DNA of 34,738 bases from a virus, in IMG/VR virus record IMGVR_UViG_3300044798_000277, positions 1-34,738 of that record. One strand, 5' to 3'. Positions 24,228 to 33,698 of the stretch are shown in pieces. Made by a program: the position numbers and the translations under genes. Position 1 is the first letter of the stretch; every line of letters starts with the position of its first letter. The notes beneath the pieces are model-generated. The model ran no database searches, was not told where the DNA came from, and saw only the letters and a program-made list of their open reading frames with translations.

Positions 24228-25699
24228 TGCCTGAAATTCCATTCCTCGGACCTACCTACCCTTCGCGCAGCCTGAACATCGAGGCGGATCGCAGCATCAA
24301 CCTCTTCCCGGAGCTCAACCCAGCGGACGCCAAGGACGTCATCGCCATGATCGGCACGCCGGGGACTATTCTGTTTACCAGCCTTCCAGACGGTCCGGTG
24401 CGTGGAGTGCATGTCTTTAACAACTTGATGTATGTCGTTGCCGGGGCAAACCTCTACAGCGTAAATGCAATCGGAGTAATATCCGCTTCTCTTGGAGCCT
24501 TGACCACCAACTTGGGGCGCGTCTGCATGGCTGACAATGGCTTGACCTCAGCGGGCGTGGGCGGCAACCAGCTCATGATAACGGACGGGATCAACGGCTA
24601 CATCTTGAATGTCGTTACTACTGCATGGACGACCATTGCAGGCGGCGGTTGGCCCGGCAATCCCCTGTTTGTGACCTATCTCGACAGCTATTTCATCATC
24701 AACCACCTGGGCAGTATGAACATACACGTCTCCAACGGCTTCAACGGCATCACCTGGAACGCCCTGGCTACGGCACCTGTGCAAGCATCCCCGGACCTGC
24801 TCCAGTGCGTCATCAACCTGCATCAGCAGTTGTGGTGCATCAAAGAATATACAACCGAGGTCTGGTATGACGCGGCGGTGCCGGTGACAATCGGATCGCC
24901 CTTCCTCCGAGTTCCCGGAGCCGTGCTCGATGTAGGCACGACAGCCCCCTGGACGGTGGCGCGGGGCGACAACAGCATTTTCTTCCTGGCAAATGCACGC
25001 GGCGAAGGACCCGGTGCCCTGATCGGTGTGGTGGAGATGAGCGGATACAATCATGTCGTCATATCCCCGCCCTCGATCAACTATCAGATCCACCAGATGG
25101 CAACGGTAGCGGACGCCTTCGGATACTTCTACAGCATGGGCGGGCATAGCTTCTATGTGATTACCTTCCCAACCGGCAAGGCAACCTATGTGTATGACAC
25201 GACGACGCAGATGTGGCATGAATGGTCGATGTATAAGGACGCTCCCTACGATTATGATCGGCACTTCAGTAATTGCTATGCCTTCTATAACGGCAAGCAC
25301 TATGTCGGGGACTTCCGCAACGGCAACATCTATGAGATGCGGAGCGACGTCTACACGGACAACGGCAATCCCATCGTGGCGGTGCGCATAGCGCAGCATC
25401 AGGCGGACAAGCGCGAGCTGGGCAACATCATCATCCACAAGCTCATCGTGGATGCCGAAACAGGAGTGGGTCTCGTGGGACCGGCAGGTGTCGCTCCAAT
25501 GGCGGCGCTCGCCTGGTCGGATGACGGCGGACATACCTACAGCAGCGATTACGCCGTAGCGATGGGTGCGATGGGCGAGTATAAGACGCGCATGGTGTGG
25601 AGGAAGCTCGGACGCTCAAGGGATAGGGTATTCAGGCTGGCGATGGCCGACCCGGTCAAGAAGGTCTTGATCGGCGCTTACATCGAGGCAACCGCATGA
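24227..25699 (+). CDS. P22 gp10-like tail hub / packaged DNA stabilisation protein
   Basis: This 490-residue protein begins IPFLGPTYPSRSLNIEADRS, INLFPEL, matching the family opening in which residues around RS.N.DAQRSVNLYPE are typical. The remainder is a long series of beta blades (GPVRGVHVFNNLMYVVAGAN, NQLMITDGINGYI, YFIINHLGSMNIHVS, KATYVYDTTTQMWHEWSMY), as expected for the beta-propeller tail hub. P22 gp10 has 472 residues. It follows the gp4 equivalent directly as in P22, and its stop overlaps the next start. It should sit below the adaptor ring and bind tail spikes. Confidence 0.88.
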   Translation: MPEIPFLGPTYPSRSLNIEADRSINLFPELNPADAKDVIAMIGTPGTILFTSLPDGPVRGVHVFNNLMYVVAGANLYSVNAIGVISASLGALTTNLGRVCMADNGLTSAGVGGNQLMITDGINGYILNVVTTAWTTIAGGGWPGNPLFVTYLDSYFIINHLGSMNIHVSNGFNGITWNALATAPVQASPDLLQCVINLHQQLWCIKEYTTEVWYDAAVPVTIGSPFLRVPGAVLDVGTTAPWTVARGDNSIFFLANARGEGPGALIGVVEMSGYNHVVISPPSINYQIHQMATVADAFGYFYSMGGHSFYVITFPTGKATYVYDTTTQMWHEWSMYKDAPYDYDRHFSNCYAFYNGKHYVGDFRNGNIYEMRSDVYTDNGNPIVAVRIAQHQADKRELGNIIIHKLIVDAETGVGLVGPAGVAPMAALAWSDDGGHTYSSDYAVAMGAMGEYKTRMVWRKLGRSRDRVFRLAMADPVKKVLIGAYIEATA

Positions 25700-26175
25700 T
25701 AATGCAGCCGCCCCCAATCAAAGACCCACTGTTCGGAACGCCGGAGAGCATCATTTCGTCCGTGCCCTGGATCATGTGGCTCAGCAGATTGGGGGGAACA
25801 CGCATCAATGCCTACAGGCTGACATGGGATATGGCGACTGCATCCGGGGCCGTCGTCATCACTGACATAGGCTTCATGCCTTCCGTATGCATTCTCATTG
25901 CCTACGGAGGTACAGGCACGGGTGGCCGCTACATGGGTGCCTCATGGGGCATATCCATCGGCAATGTAATCGTGTCCTGTGTTTACAGTGTAACGGCAGA
26001 GCAGCCGGGACAATGGGCTGGAAACGGGACAAGGCTCGGCAGATTACTTCAGGCTGCGGGGGCCAGCGTTTACTGCGACATAAACTCCTTTCAACCGGAT
26101 GGCGCAGAGGTGTATTTCACCAAGGATGGATTGCCCGTAGGAACTAGTGTTTGGACATTCATTTTCTTTGCATAG
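25696..26175 (+). CDS. hypothetical protein in the gp26 position
   Basis: This 159-residue protein overlaps the gp10-like gene by 4 nt with GAGG upstream. It is a beta-rich, Gly-rich sequence with VVITDIGFMPSVCILIAYGG and VWTFIFF. In P22 the tail needle gp26 is encoded here, but this protein has no coiled coil or heptad pattern and is not a needle by sequence. It could be a small tail-tip beta protein. Function is unknown. Confidence 0.6.
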   Translation: MIMQPPPIKDPLFGTPESIISSVPWIMWLSRLGGTRINAYRLTWDMATASGAVVITDIGFMPSVCILIAYGGTGTGGRYMGASWGISIGNVIVSCVYSVTAEQPGQWAGNGTRLGRLLQAAGASVYCDINSFQPDGAEVYFTKDGLPVGTSVWTFIFFA

Positions 26176-26182
26176 GAGCGAT

Positions 26183-26647
26183 ATGATTATACGTGAAGCA
26201 ACGGCCTCAGACATTATTGACATAGTATCGAAGACCATGCGGCCAGGTGACAAGACGCCGTTCATCGCGCAGCGCGTCATTCCCATCGATGGCACCGCGA
26301 CGGCGCTTGCGCTCAACATCCTCATAACTAACCCACAGAAGAACAGTGTGGTGTTCGTTGCCGAGGATGAACTGGACGGCATTGTGGGTGCCCTGGGAGG
26401 ACACATCGAGCCGTATATGTTCAACCGGCAGTATCTCATCGCACGCGAAGACTTCCGGCAGGCCCTCGTTGGCGCGAAAGTCACCTGGAAGCTCATCACC
26501 GCCTTTGAGGACTGGGCCAAGACACACGGCGTAAGCGCTGTCCTGCTCTTTGAGCGCACGTCATACACGATCAAGTCCCTGGAGCCCTACATGGAGAGCC
26601 TGGGATACAAACTGCTTGAGAGGTCATATCTCAAGGAGGTGATATAA
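26183..26647 (+). CDS. GNAT-like N-acetyltransferase
   Basis: This 154-residue protein with RBS AGGAG opens with MIIREATASDI, the standard first strand-helix of GNAT enzymes. It has a VVFVAEDELDGIVGALGGHI pair of strands in the centre, then a long helix (LITAFEDWAKTHG) and the last strand YMESLGYKLLERSYLKEV. The acetyl-CoA loop (R/Q-x-x-G-x-G/A) is not clearly preserved, so activity is uncertain. Similar GNAT-like proteins are found in the structural region of several phages. It occupies the place of P22 gene 14, and its stop overlaps the next start. Confidence 0.7.
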   Translation: MIIREATASDIIDIVSKTMRPGDKTPFIAQRVIPIDGTATALALNILITNPQKNSVVFVAEDELDGIVGALGGHIEPYMFNRQYLIAREDFRQALVGAKVTWKLITAFEDWAKTHGVSAVLLFERTSYTIKSLEPYMESLGYKLLERSYLKEVI

Positions 26648-27450
26648 TGGGAACGACAGCGGCGATAGTTGGCGCATCAGCCCTTGGTGGAACGCTTGGA
26701 TTGCTTGGTTCAGAAATGCAGTCGAGTGCGATAGAGAAGGGGGCTGCTACATCATCGGACGCGACAAAATATGCAGCCGAATTGCAATATGCAATGTGGC
26801 AGGAACAGCAGAGAATGATGAAGCCCTGGCGCACAGCCGGGGAATCAGCGTTGAATAAGTTATCTGCCGCCGGGATACCGTCTTTTTATCCCGATCAATA
26901 TAAGCTAGATCCCGGCTATCAGTTCCGTCTTGAGCAGGGCGTCAACGCCTTGAATGCTTCGGGCGCGGCAGGCGGCTACCTCGGTTCCGGCAACCTGGGA
27001 ACGGCGCTTGTGGGCTATGGACAGGAGCTCGGCTCCCAGGAGTACCAGAACGCCTACAACCGTTATATGAACGAGCAGAATACTTATTATAACCGTCTGG
27101 CTGGTATAGCAGGCATTGGTCAAACGTCATCTGAATACCTGGCTGGTGCAGGAGGCACGGCAGCCGCGAACATGGGCAACCTGGCCGTGGGCGGTGCGAA
27201 CGCCCTGGCTGCGGGTCAGACAGGCGCGGCAAATGCGTGGGCGGGGGGCATACAAAACCTAAGCAATCAATTCATGGGCGGTCTTGGTACCTATCTCAAC
27301 TACCAGCAGCAGCAGCAGATGATCAACGCCTTGAAGATGAATCAAGGTTACTCGCCTTATTCCTCTTATGTTGCAGGCAACCCCGCCTACGACTCGTGGA
27401 ACTCATGGGACTATTCCGGGACCCCCGTTGTTGGCGGGGGGACATGGTGA
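26647..27450 (+). CDS. P22 gp7-like DNA ejection (internal virion) protein
   Basis: This 267-residue protein has a strong RBS (AAGGAGGT). An N-terminal hydrophobic Gly/Ala segment (TAAIVGASALGGTLGLLG) is followed by an EQQRMMKPWRTAGESALNKL helix. The family hallmark DPGYQFRLEQGVNALNASGA starts near residue 88, and YGQELGSQEYQNAYNRYMNE with its LAGIAGIGQ follow. P22 gp7 (229 residues) is ejected into the host with the DNA. The C-terminus is Gln/Tyr/Ser-rich. It heads a three-gene block with the length pattern of P22 7-20-16. Confidence 0.8.
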   Translation: MGTTAAIVGASALGGTLGLLGSEMQSSAIEKGAATSSDATKYAAELQYAMWQEQQRMMKPWRTAGESALNKLSAAGIPSFYPDQYKLDPGYQFRLEQGVNALNASGAAGGYLGSGNLGTALVGYGQELGSQEYQNAYNRYMNEQNTYYNRLAGIAGIGQTSSEYLAGAGGTAAANMGNLAVGGANALAAGQTGAANAWAGGIQNLSNQFMGGLGTYLNYQQQQQMINALKMNQGYSPYSSYVAGNPAYDSWNSWDYSGTPVVGGGTW

Positions 27451-27458
27451 GGTGACAT

Positions 27459-28949
27459 ATGCCTGAAAACGCACTCACTATAGCTGACGTTTACAAGCCG
27501 ACTTCGGCGATGGAGTACATGCAGTTTGCGCAGGCGGCGATGCAGAATAAGATCGCGCAGATGCAGATGGACGAGTACCAGCGTGATCTTGGCCTGTCGG
27601 CCTCAGTCGCCAACGCCCTGATGCAGGTTCCTGCGGCACCGACACCAACCGCGCCGCAGACACCTACTCTCTCCCCAACACCTATGGCCTCCCCCGGTGG
27701 AGCATTACAGCCTGGAGCGGGAACACCGAGCGGTGGCATTCAACCGGGAGTAACCCCTGCCGCCCCTGCCATGCAACCGCCTCCACCGGCCATGCAGGAG
27801 CAGATTGCCCCGCTCATCAAGATGGCTCAAGGCATGGGCATACCGCCCGAGGCCGTGCAGCGCGACCCTGCAGGGTTCTATCGGTGGGCGCAGGCGCAAC
27901 AGACAAAGCAGATCGAGCAGATCAAAACCTTGGGCTCCTTCATCAAGAACGTGGGTTTGCCTGCTTTCAAGCGTATGGCTGAGGATGGTCAGCTCGATGC
28001 GGTCTTCCCGATGATTAAGAAGATGAAACTCGACAATCTTTCAATGGATGAGGGGGGGAAGTCGGTCATACACAAACTGGAAGACGGATCATCCATCGTT
28101 TCCTACACGGACGATAGCGGTAAGGAGCATGTGTATCATACACAAGCCAAGGTTCAACAACCGGCGTCTGCCAGGCTCAAATACATAGCCGATGAAATAA
28201 AGAAGCAAAACCCCGATATGCCGGATACAGTGGCTTATGGTCAAGCTGCAGGGATATATGCCCAAGAGCAGGAAGCGATTAACACCAGGATTGCTCGGGC
28301 ACGTGCAGCCGCTTACTCGCAATTCAGGCCCTATCCGGTTGTAGACAAGACAAACAATGAACCGAAGATGGTCAGCGGCGCAGAGATTTTGAACAATCCC
28401 GATAAATATGCTTCTCCTGGTCCAGTGCAGACCGCACTCAACAAGAAGGCGTTGCTCGAAGACATCCGTGGAAGCATCGTTCTGGTGAGGGGTTCGGTGA
28501 AGAATTTATCAACGCCGTTTTCCGCCAAACAGATAGCCGCATTAACATTCGTGTCCAAGCAGCGTGATCCGAAGTCGGCCCTCTCGCAATTCTTCGGTAG
28601 CGAAGTCGCAAGCACCTTGTCGGAGGATCAGTGGGAATATCTCGTACAATTAAACGTGCTTGTTGAGCAAGGCATGGCTATGCGGAGCGTTCTCGGTGCT
28701 GGTCAAGGGTCTGACATGCTGAGGGAAGCCATAAAGAATGTTATCCCAACTGCCGCTACACCAAGCGCCAAGTTTGTGAACGTACAACTGGATGCGTTTG
28801 AGAAGACCCTTGATAGGCTATCGCGTGGCATTCTTAATGTTAAGCTGGCTCCAATGCCGGAGTCTCCGACCGCGACTCCACCACCTGCACCTGCTACGCC
28901 AGGTGTCACGATCATGAAGTTCGACGCCCAGGGGAATAGGATACAATAA
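27459..28949 (+). CDS. probable ejection protein in the gp20 position
   Basis: This 496-residue protein is assigned by position and length (P22 gp20 has 471 residues) more than by motif. Residues 1-50 are a Gln/Met-rich amphipathic helix (MEYMQFAQAAMQNKIAQMQM). Residues 57-115 are Pro/Ala/Gly-rich and flexible, and the remainder is mostly helical with another proline-rich patch before the end. Helical, flexible and soluble composition is what ejected internal proteins show. RBS GAGGTGA stands before ATG 27459, and the stop overlaps the next ATG. Confidence 0.6.
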   Translation: MPENALTIADVYKPTSAMEYMQFAQAAMQNKIAQMQMDEYQRDLGLSASVANALMQVPAAPTPTAPQTPTLSPTPMASPGGALQPGAGTPSGGIQPGVTPAAPAMQPPPPAMQEQIAPLIKMAQGMGIPPEAVQRDPAGFYRWAQAQQTKQIEQIKTLGSFIKNVGLPAFKRMAEDGQLDAVFPMIKKMKLDNLSMDEGGKSVIHKLEDGSSIVSYTDDSGKEHVYHTQAKVQQPASARLKYIADEIKKQNPDMPDTVAYGQAAGIYAQEQEAINTRIARARAAAYSQFRPYPVVDKTNNEPKMVSGAEILNNPDKYASPGPVQTALNKKALLEDIRGSIVLVRGSVKNLSTPFSAKQIAALTFVSKQRDPKSALSQFFGSEVASTLSEDQWEYLVQLNVLVEQGMAMRSVLGAGQGSDMLREAIKNVIPTAATPSAKFVNVQLDAFEKTLDRLSRGILNVKLAPMPESPTATPPPAPATPGVTIMKFDAQGNRIQ

Positions 28950-30862
28950 TGCCGATTCAAGTCCAAATTGAAGGCCGGGGCGCTGTTGCCGAGTTTCCAG
29001 ACGGCACCGATCCGAAGGTAGTCCAGGCTACCGTCAAGAGGATACTTTCGGGAGGAGAACGCACCGCTGCCGGTGATATGTGGCAAATGGCAAAGAACTT
29101 TCCCGGCGACGTTTACCGGCTCGGCAAGGAGTCTATCGAGGGGGTCAAGGCATTCCCCGCCGGACCTTTGATAATGCCAAGAACAGCGGGGCGTTTATTC
29201 GAGGCCGGACGCGGTTTTGTGCAGGCTGCTCCTGAAATGGCGAGAGAGGCTGGATCTGCCGCTTTGCAGGCTGCTCAGCATCCCATAGCAGCCGCCCAGC
29301 AGGGACTTGAGGCGGCAAAGGGCTATGCGATAGAACACCCTGCTCATTTGGCTGCCATGTTCCTCCCCGCTGGACCAGCGGCAGGCAGAGCCGCGGCCAA
29401 GGGTGCGGTCAGGGGGATGGTATCGGAGAAATTGCCCGCCCATTTGTATGAGTCGGGTGCCAAGTGGAGCACGGTTCTCAAGCCTGCGACACGAAAAGAG
29501 ATAACCGGCACCTTGCTGAAAGAGCGCATCCCTTTGAATCCGGCTGGATATGACAAACTGGCTGGCACAATCGATGCTATCCAGGAACAAGTCAGTGCTG
29601 TTCTGGCACCTGTCAAGGATGTTCAGGTCAGTCCCTTCAGAGTGCTTTCGCGGCTGAAACCGGCACTGGAAAGAGCCCGCAAAACTCTGAACCCCAACGA
29701 AGCCCTCGCTCAGATCGGCAAAGAGGTTGATGAATTTTTAGAGAACTGGGGCAGCGGCAACCTGACCGTTGAGAATGCCCACGAGGTCAAGAAGGACATC
29801 TACAGGCAGATAAAGAAGCACTACGAGGCAGCCAATAAGGTTGCTACAGGACTTTATACAGACGGAGAAGTGGCAGCCAAGAAAGCCATAGCACGAGGCC
29901 TCAAGGAGGAGATTGAGAAGATCACGGGCGGTGACATCATCAAGAATCTGCATGACCGAGAATCCAAGCTCCTCCGTGCGGAGCCCCATCTGGCGCGTGC
30001 GATTGGCCGCGTCAGCAACCTTAATATGTATAGCTTGGACGATGTGCTTGCGACTATCGCAGGGGCTACAATCGCCGGAGGTCCTGGAGCTGGTGCTGCC
30101 GCCCTGCTCAGCCATTTCTTCGGTATGCCCGCCATGAAATCCAAGATCGCCATCATGCTCAAAGGCTGGCGCGATTGGGCAACTACCCTGCCTCCCAAGT
30201 TAAGAGGGGAAGCTGAGACTATCCTGAACAATGCGGCCATGCAGGACACCAAGAAAATAGATTTTCTGAGCGACCTGTCAAGGAAGGCTCCCAGGATAGC
30301 CGGGCCTGCTGCTCAACCGACCGTAACCGGACCACCTGCTCCAAGGGCTTTACCTGCTCCGCAGAAGTTCACCATGCGACCAGCTGGATCGCCCCCGGTT
30401 GTACGCAGACCGTACCCTGAATCGACTGGTCAGATGGTCGGGGAATACCCCGAGGTCGTGATGAAGGGCGCGAAGAATAACATCCTTGGAAGCGATCTCG
30501 AAGTCGCAGCGCGCATCAAGGGCGATATACAGGCTGCAAAGGCGGGCAAGCGAACTCCTCTGCCTGATGGTACTTGGACGGGACAGGGATCTACCTGGCC
30601 CGATTATCTGAAAGGCGGAGGCTACACGGCGAAGCATCTCAACCGCATCATCGACAAGGCCCTCGCGGGCGAGAAGCTGACCGAACTGGAACGGAGGAAC
30701 TTCAACACCATTGTCAAGGCCAAGCTGGCAGAAGAAGAGGAAATGATTGCGGCAATGAACAAGAACGCCCTGGCCGGACCCATGAATGAGATCCCCACCA
30801 CCGGGGGAAGGGCGAGAGGCATTCTGGATGTTCTGAGAGACCAGGTAGGAGATAGACGATGA
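28949..30862 (+). CDS. probable ejection protein in the gp16 position
   Basis: This 637-residue protein opens with VQIEGRGAVAEFPDGTDPKV, similar to the FPDGT-type N-terminal motif seen in other ejection proteins. It has Ala-rich helices at 60-150, a long charged helical section and one glycine-zipper hydrophobic segment near 368-390 (TIAGATIAGGPGAGAAALL) that could insert into the host membrane. P22 gp16 (609 residues) has the same place and size and partly lyses membranes. The C-terminal 150 residues after a Pro-rich hinge are a separate basic helical part. It overlaps the following gene by ATGA. Confidence 0.62.
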   Translation: MPIQVQIEGRGAVAEFPDGTDPKVVQATVKRILSGGERTAAGDMWQMAKNFPGDVYRLGKESIEGVKAFPAGPLIMPRTAGRLFEAGRGFVQAAPEMAREAGSAALQAAQHPIAAAQQGLEAAKGYAIEHPAHLAAMFLPAGPAAGRAAAKGAVRGMVSEKLPAHLYESGAKWSTVLKPATRKEITGTLLKERIPLNPAGYDKLAGTIDAIQEQVSAVLAPVKDVQVSPFRVLSRLKPALERARKTLNPNEALAQIGKEVDEFLENWGSGNLTVENAHEVKKDIYRQIKKHYEAANKVATGLYTDGEVAAKKAIARGLKEEIEKITGGDIIKNLHDRESKLLRAEPHLARAIGRVSNLNMYSLDDVLATIAGATIAGGPGAGAAALLSHFFGMPAMKSKIAIMLKGWRDWATTLPPKLRGEAETILNNAAMQDTKKIDFLSDLSRKAPRIAGPAAQPTVTGPPAPRALPAPQKFTMRPAGSPPVVRRPYPESTGQMVGEYPEVVMKGAKNNILGSDLEVAARIKGDIQAAKAGKRTPLPDGTWTGQGSTWPDYLKGGGYTAKHLNRIIDKALAGEKLTELERRNFNTIVKAKLAEEEEMIAAMNKNALAGPMNEIPTTGGRARGILDVLRDQVGDRR

Positions 30863-31242
30863 CATGGGAAGAATACTACCAGACCGACCCGTTCAGCTTT
30901 TTCCACCATTTGAAAAATGTGTTGATGTGGGGCACCCCCGAAGGAGAAGGTACAGGTGGTTACTACCCGGAGAATCAAAATGCGCTGGCTGCTCCTTATA
31001 GTGGGACAGCGAGGAGAGAAAATCCCTACCGGGAAACCATACCGTACTATGGGCCGGAGTATAACAATGCGCTGGCCTTTGCAGCTCCTGGATATGCAAG
31101 ACAATGGTACTTGAGAAGGCCCGGCAATGTCTCAGGCTGGATCACTGAACATCCCGATGGCACGTTGAGCTGGGAACCGGACGACTTGGGAGATTTATGG
31201 GAATCCCCATCGAAGAAGAAGTCGGATGAGCCTAAAAGATAA
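30859..31242 (+). CDS. hypothetical protein
   Basis: This 127-residue protein with GGTAGGAG upstream is rich in Trp, Tyr, Pro and Gly. It contains two similar segments, YYPENQNALAAPYSGTARR near 40-58 and YYGPEYNNALAFAAPGYARQ near 63-82, which look like an internal duplication of a Y-N-x-A-L-A motif. No known domain was found. It lies between the ejection block and the ATP-grasp gene, overlapping the latter by 17 nt. Confidence 0.6.
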   Translation: MTWEEYYQTDPFSFFHHLKNVLMWGTPEGEGTGGYYPENQNALAAPYSGTARRENPYRETIPYYGPEYNNALAFAAPGYARQWYLRRPGNVSGWITEHPDGTLSWEPDDLGDLWESPSKKKSDEPKR

Positions 31243-32473
31243 ACACGTCCTCGTCTACGACCTGGGCCTCTTCACGGAACAGTCCTTGAGGCTCCTGCGC
31301 GACGTGGCTGAGGTCAAATACTTCGTGCCGTGGGTATCAGCCTTCCCCGAGATATTCAGGGAGAAGATCGGCGAGGGTCTGGACGGCCTCGAGCGCGTGG
31401 ACTACTTCTGGGATCATGTCGATAAGGCCGACATGATATTCGTTCCCGATACGCATTGCTCGGACATAGTGCAGTTCCTCCGCCGGCATGAATACCCGGT
31501 GGCCGGTGTCGGTTCTGCGGAGCGCTTGGAGCAGGATAGATGGTACGGCAGGACGCAACAGAAGGAGAATGGTCTGCCGGTGCAGGAAACGCACCGGATC
31601 GTCGGCATCGACGCCCTCATGGAGTTCTGCAAGACGCATAAGAACTTCCATATCAAGATCGATACCTTCCGGGGCATCGAGGAGTCTTTCCTCCATATCG
31701 ACTTCCACCAGAGCGAAAGCACGATCTATAAGATGGCGCATACCCTCGGTCCCTACAAGGAAGACATCGTGTTCCTGTGCGAGGAAGACATACCAGGGGT
31801 GGAGCCGGGCCTGGATGCGATCACCTGGGAAGGCGAGCTCATCTATCCCTGCATGGTCGGCTATGAGAGCCCCGGCACGGGCATCGTCGAGCATACCGTG
31901 CAGACGCTTAATGACATGCCTCTGGCGCTTCAGATCATCGATGAGGGTCTCGCTCCAGCCTTCAGGGAGCACAAGATGCGCTTCTTCTACTCGGCGGAGA
32001 TCAAGATCGGCCCTGACCGCATCCCCTACCTCATAGACCCGACGATGCGCATGGCCGCACCGGGCACCTCCGCCATTCAGTGCGAGCTCATCGAGAATTA
32101 CACCGAGGTCATCTATGGCCTGGCAACGGGCGAGAAGGTGATCCCCGTCATCAAGCACAAGTACGGTGCGGCCCTGCCAATGAATACAGAAGAGGGCGGC
32201 AAGGAATGGGTCAACATCGGCTTCCCGGAGGACATGCGCAAGTGGGTCAAGCTCCGCATGGCGGTCAAGAAGGACAAGGATTATTACATGGTGCCCGGCT
32301 TCGAGAGCGCGGGGTGCGTTATCGGCTTCGGCGAAACCGTTGAGGAGGTCATCAACGTGGTGAAGGAGAGGGCCAATGAGGTCAAAGGCAAACGCCTCAA
32401 CAAGGAGCCCACAGGATTCGATGGCATCGCCGAGCATATTGAGGAAGGCAAGAAGTACGGAATCCCTTTCTAG
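31226..32473 (+). CDS. ATP-grasp ligase-like protein (PurD-type fold)
   Basis: This 415-residue protein has an N-terminal Rossmann-like part (KHVLVYDLG, ADMIFVPDTHCSDIVQFLRR, VAGVGSAERLEQDRW) followed by the ATP-grasp fold. FHIKID with K144 is a candidate ATP-binding lysine. FLCEEDIPG and EGELIYP follow, and YLIDPTMRM (D271-x-T273-x-R275) stands where ATP-grasp enzymes have E-x-N-x-R. The organisation recalls glycinamide ribonucleotide synthetase, but no purine genes are nearby. Family members catalyse ATP-dependent carboxylate-amine ligation. In this place it may modify a virion protein or host component. Start ATG 31226 has a poor RBS. Confidence 0.75.
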   Translation: MSLKDKHVLVYDLGLFTEQSLRLLRDVAEVKYFVPWVSAFPEIFREKIGEGLDGLERVDYFWDHVDKADMIFVPDTHCSDIVQFLRRHEYPVAGVGSAERLEQDRWYGRTQQKENGLPVQETHRIVGIDALMEFCKTHKNFHIKIDTFRGIEESFLHIDFHQSESTIYKMAHTLGPYKEDIVFLCEEDIPGVEPGLDAITWEGELIYPCMVGYESPGTGIVEHTVQTLNDMPLALQIIDEGLAPAFREHKMRFFYSAEIKIGPDRIPYLIDPTMRMAAPGTSAIQCELIENYTEVIYGLATGEKVIPVIKHKYGAALPMNTEEGGKEWVNIGFPEDMRKWVKLRMAVKKDKDYYMVPGFESAGCVIGFGETVEEVINVVKERANEVKGKRLNKEPTGFDGIAEHIEEGKKYGIPF

Positions 32474-32482
32474 GAGAAGATT

Positions 32483-33688
32483 ATGTCGCAGACATCTTTA
32501 ATGCCCATGCCGAAGTTGCAGTTCTTCAACAACAACGGCCTCCCGCTCGCCGGCGGATTCGTCTACACGTACCAGCCGGGCACTATGATAGCCAAGCCTA
32601 CCTATACGCTCAGCTCCGGCCTGGTTGCCAACCCGAACCCCGTTGTACTCGACAGCGCAGGCAGGCCGCCGAACAATATCTGGCTGAGCGGCTACTACGC
32701 CATCTACCTCTATGACTCGCTCATGAACCTGATTTGGTCCGTGGACAACGTATCCTCGATGCCTTCATATATCTCTGGAGCGCAGTGGATACCCCAGCCG
32801 CTTGTCTACACGTACATCGGCACCACGCAGTTCTCCACGCCCGGTGACTACACGACCCTGTTCACGGTGGGATCGAGGATCTCTGCAACCGTGACCGCCG
32901 GGACTATCTATGGTACCGTCACTGCGAGCACGTACGGGGCACCGATTACCACCGTGACCTGCATGTGGGATGCGGGCGCACTCGATGCTGGCCTGTCGGC
33001 TGTCTACACCGGCATCATCACAACGGCTCCGAATGCCATGCCCGTTATTAGACCCATAGAATATACAGTCAACCAAGTATTCACCGTTGCGCGCATGAAT
33101 GGGACGTATATTGCGAACCTGGCGACTGCCATATCTTTCACCTTGCCACCGGCAAACACGATCCCTTCGGGCGGATGGTTCAAATTCATCAATAAGGGTA
33201 CCGGTCCTTTGACTGTAGTGGGCACGGTCAGCGGCATCGCAAGCCCGTTTTTGAATATATACGATGAAATCACCTGTGTTTCTGATGGGACACAGTGGTA
33301 TGGTATATTGGTCCAGGCTGGCCCCGCTGAACTGTATGCTTATGGAGCCACAGCCGTGACAGCTCTTAACATGGGCACTGTATATCCCTCCGAAAGATGG
33401 CTTGTTGAAATATCCGTTAATCTAAGCTGGACTGGTGCGCCGGTTACAGTGTGCAGAATGGATACAACAGGCGCAGGAACGGCGACATTTTTATGGACCA
33501 ACGGCACGACAACTTCTTCAGAAAAAATGCCGATTGACACAGGGATAGCTACTTATGTAATAAAATCTGATGTTTTGAGAATATCTGCCGTCGGCACGTT
33601 GACCATAACGAATACTATTACTCCCACGGGTGGAGGTCTTATCACCTATACGCACAACGATATATTTGCCTACAGGCTACGGCATTAA
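32483..33688 (+). CDS. tail spike/fibre with conserved virion-binding N-terminus
   Basis: This 401-residue protein with RBS AGGAGAAG begins MPKLQFFNNNGLPLAGGFVY, TYQPGT, then NPVVLDSAGRPPNNIWLSG and IWSVDNVS. This is the conserved N-terminal head/tail attachment region of many podovirus spikes and fibres. The remainder is beta-rich and has no clear enzymatic motif. The C-terminal 130 residues, from about base 33300, are visibly AT-richer than the front, consistent with exchange of a receptor-binding tip. It lies after the ejection genes, as spikes do in P22-like phages. Confidence 0.78.
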   Translation: MSQTSLMPMPKLQFFNNNGLPLAGGFVYTYQPGTMIAKPTYTLSSGLVANPNPVVLDSAGRPPNNIWLSGYYAIYLYDSLMNLIWSVDNVSSMPSYISGAQWIPQPLVYTYIGTTQFSTPGDYTTLFTVGSRISATVTAGTIYGTVTASTYGAPITTVTCMWDAGALDAGLSAVYTGIITTAPNAMPVIRPIEYTVNQVFTVARMNGTYIANLATAISFTLPPANTIPSGGWFKFINKGTGPLTVVGTVSGIASPFLNIYDEITCVSDGTQWYGILVQAGPAELYAYGATAVTALNMGTVYPSERWLVEISVNLSWTGAPVTVCRMDTTGAGTATFLWTNGTTTSSEKMPIDTGIATYVIKSDVLRISAVGTLTITNTITPTGGGLITYTHNDIFAYRLRH

Positions 33689-33698
33689 AGGAGATCCT

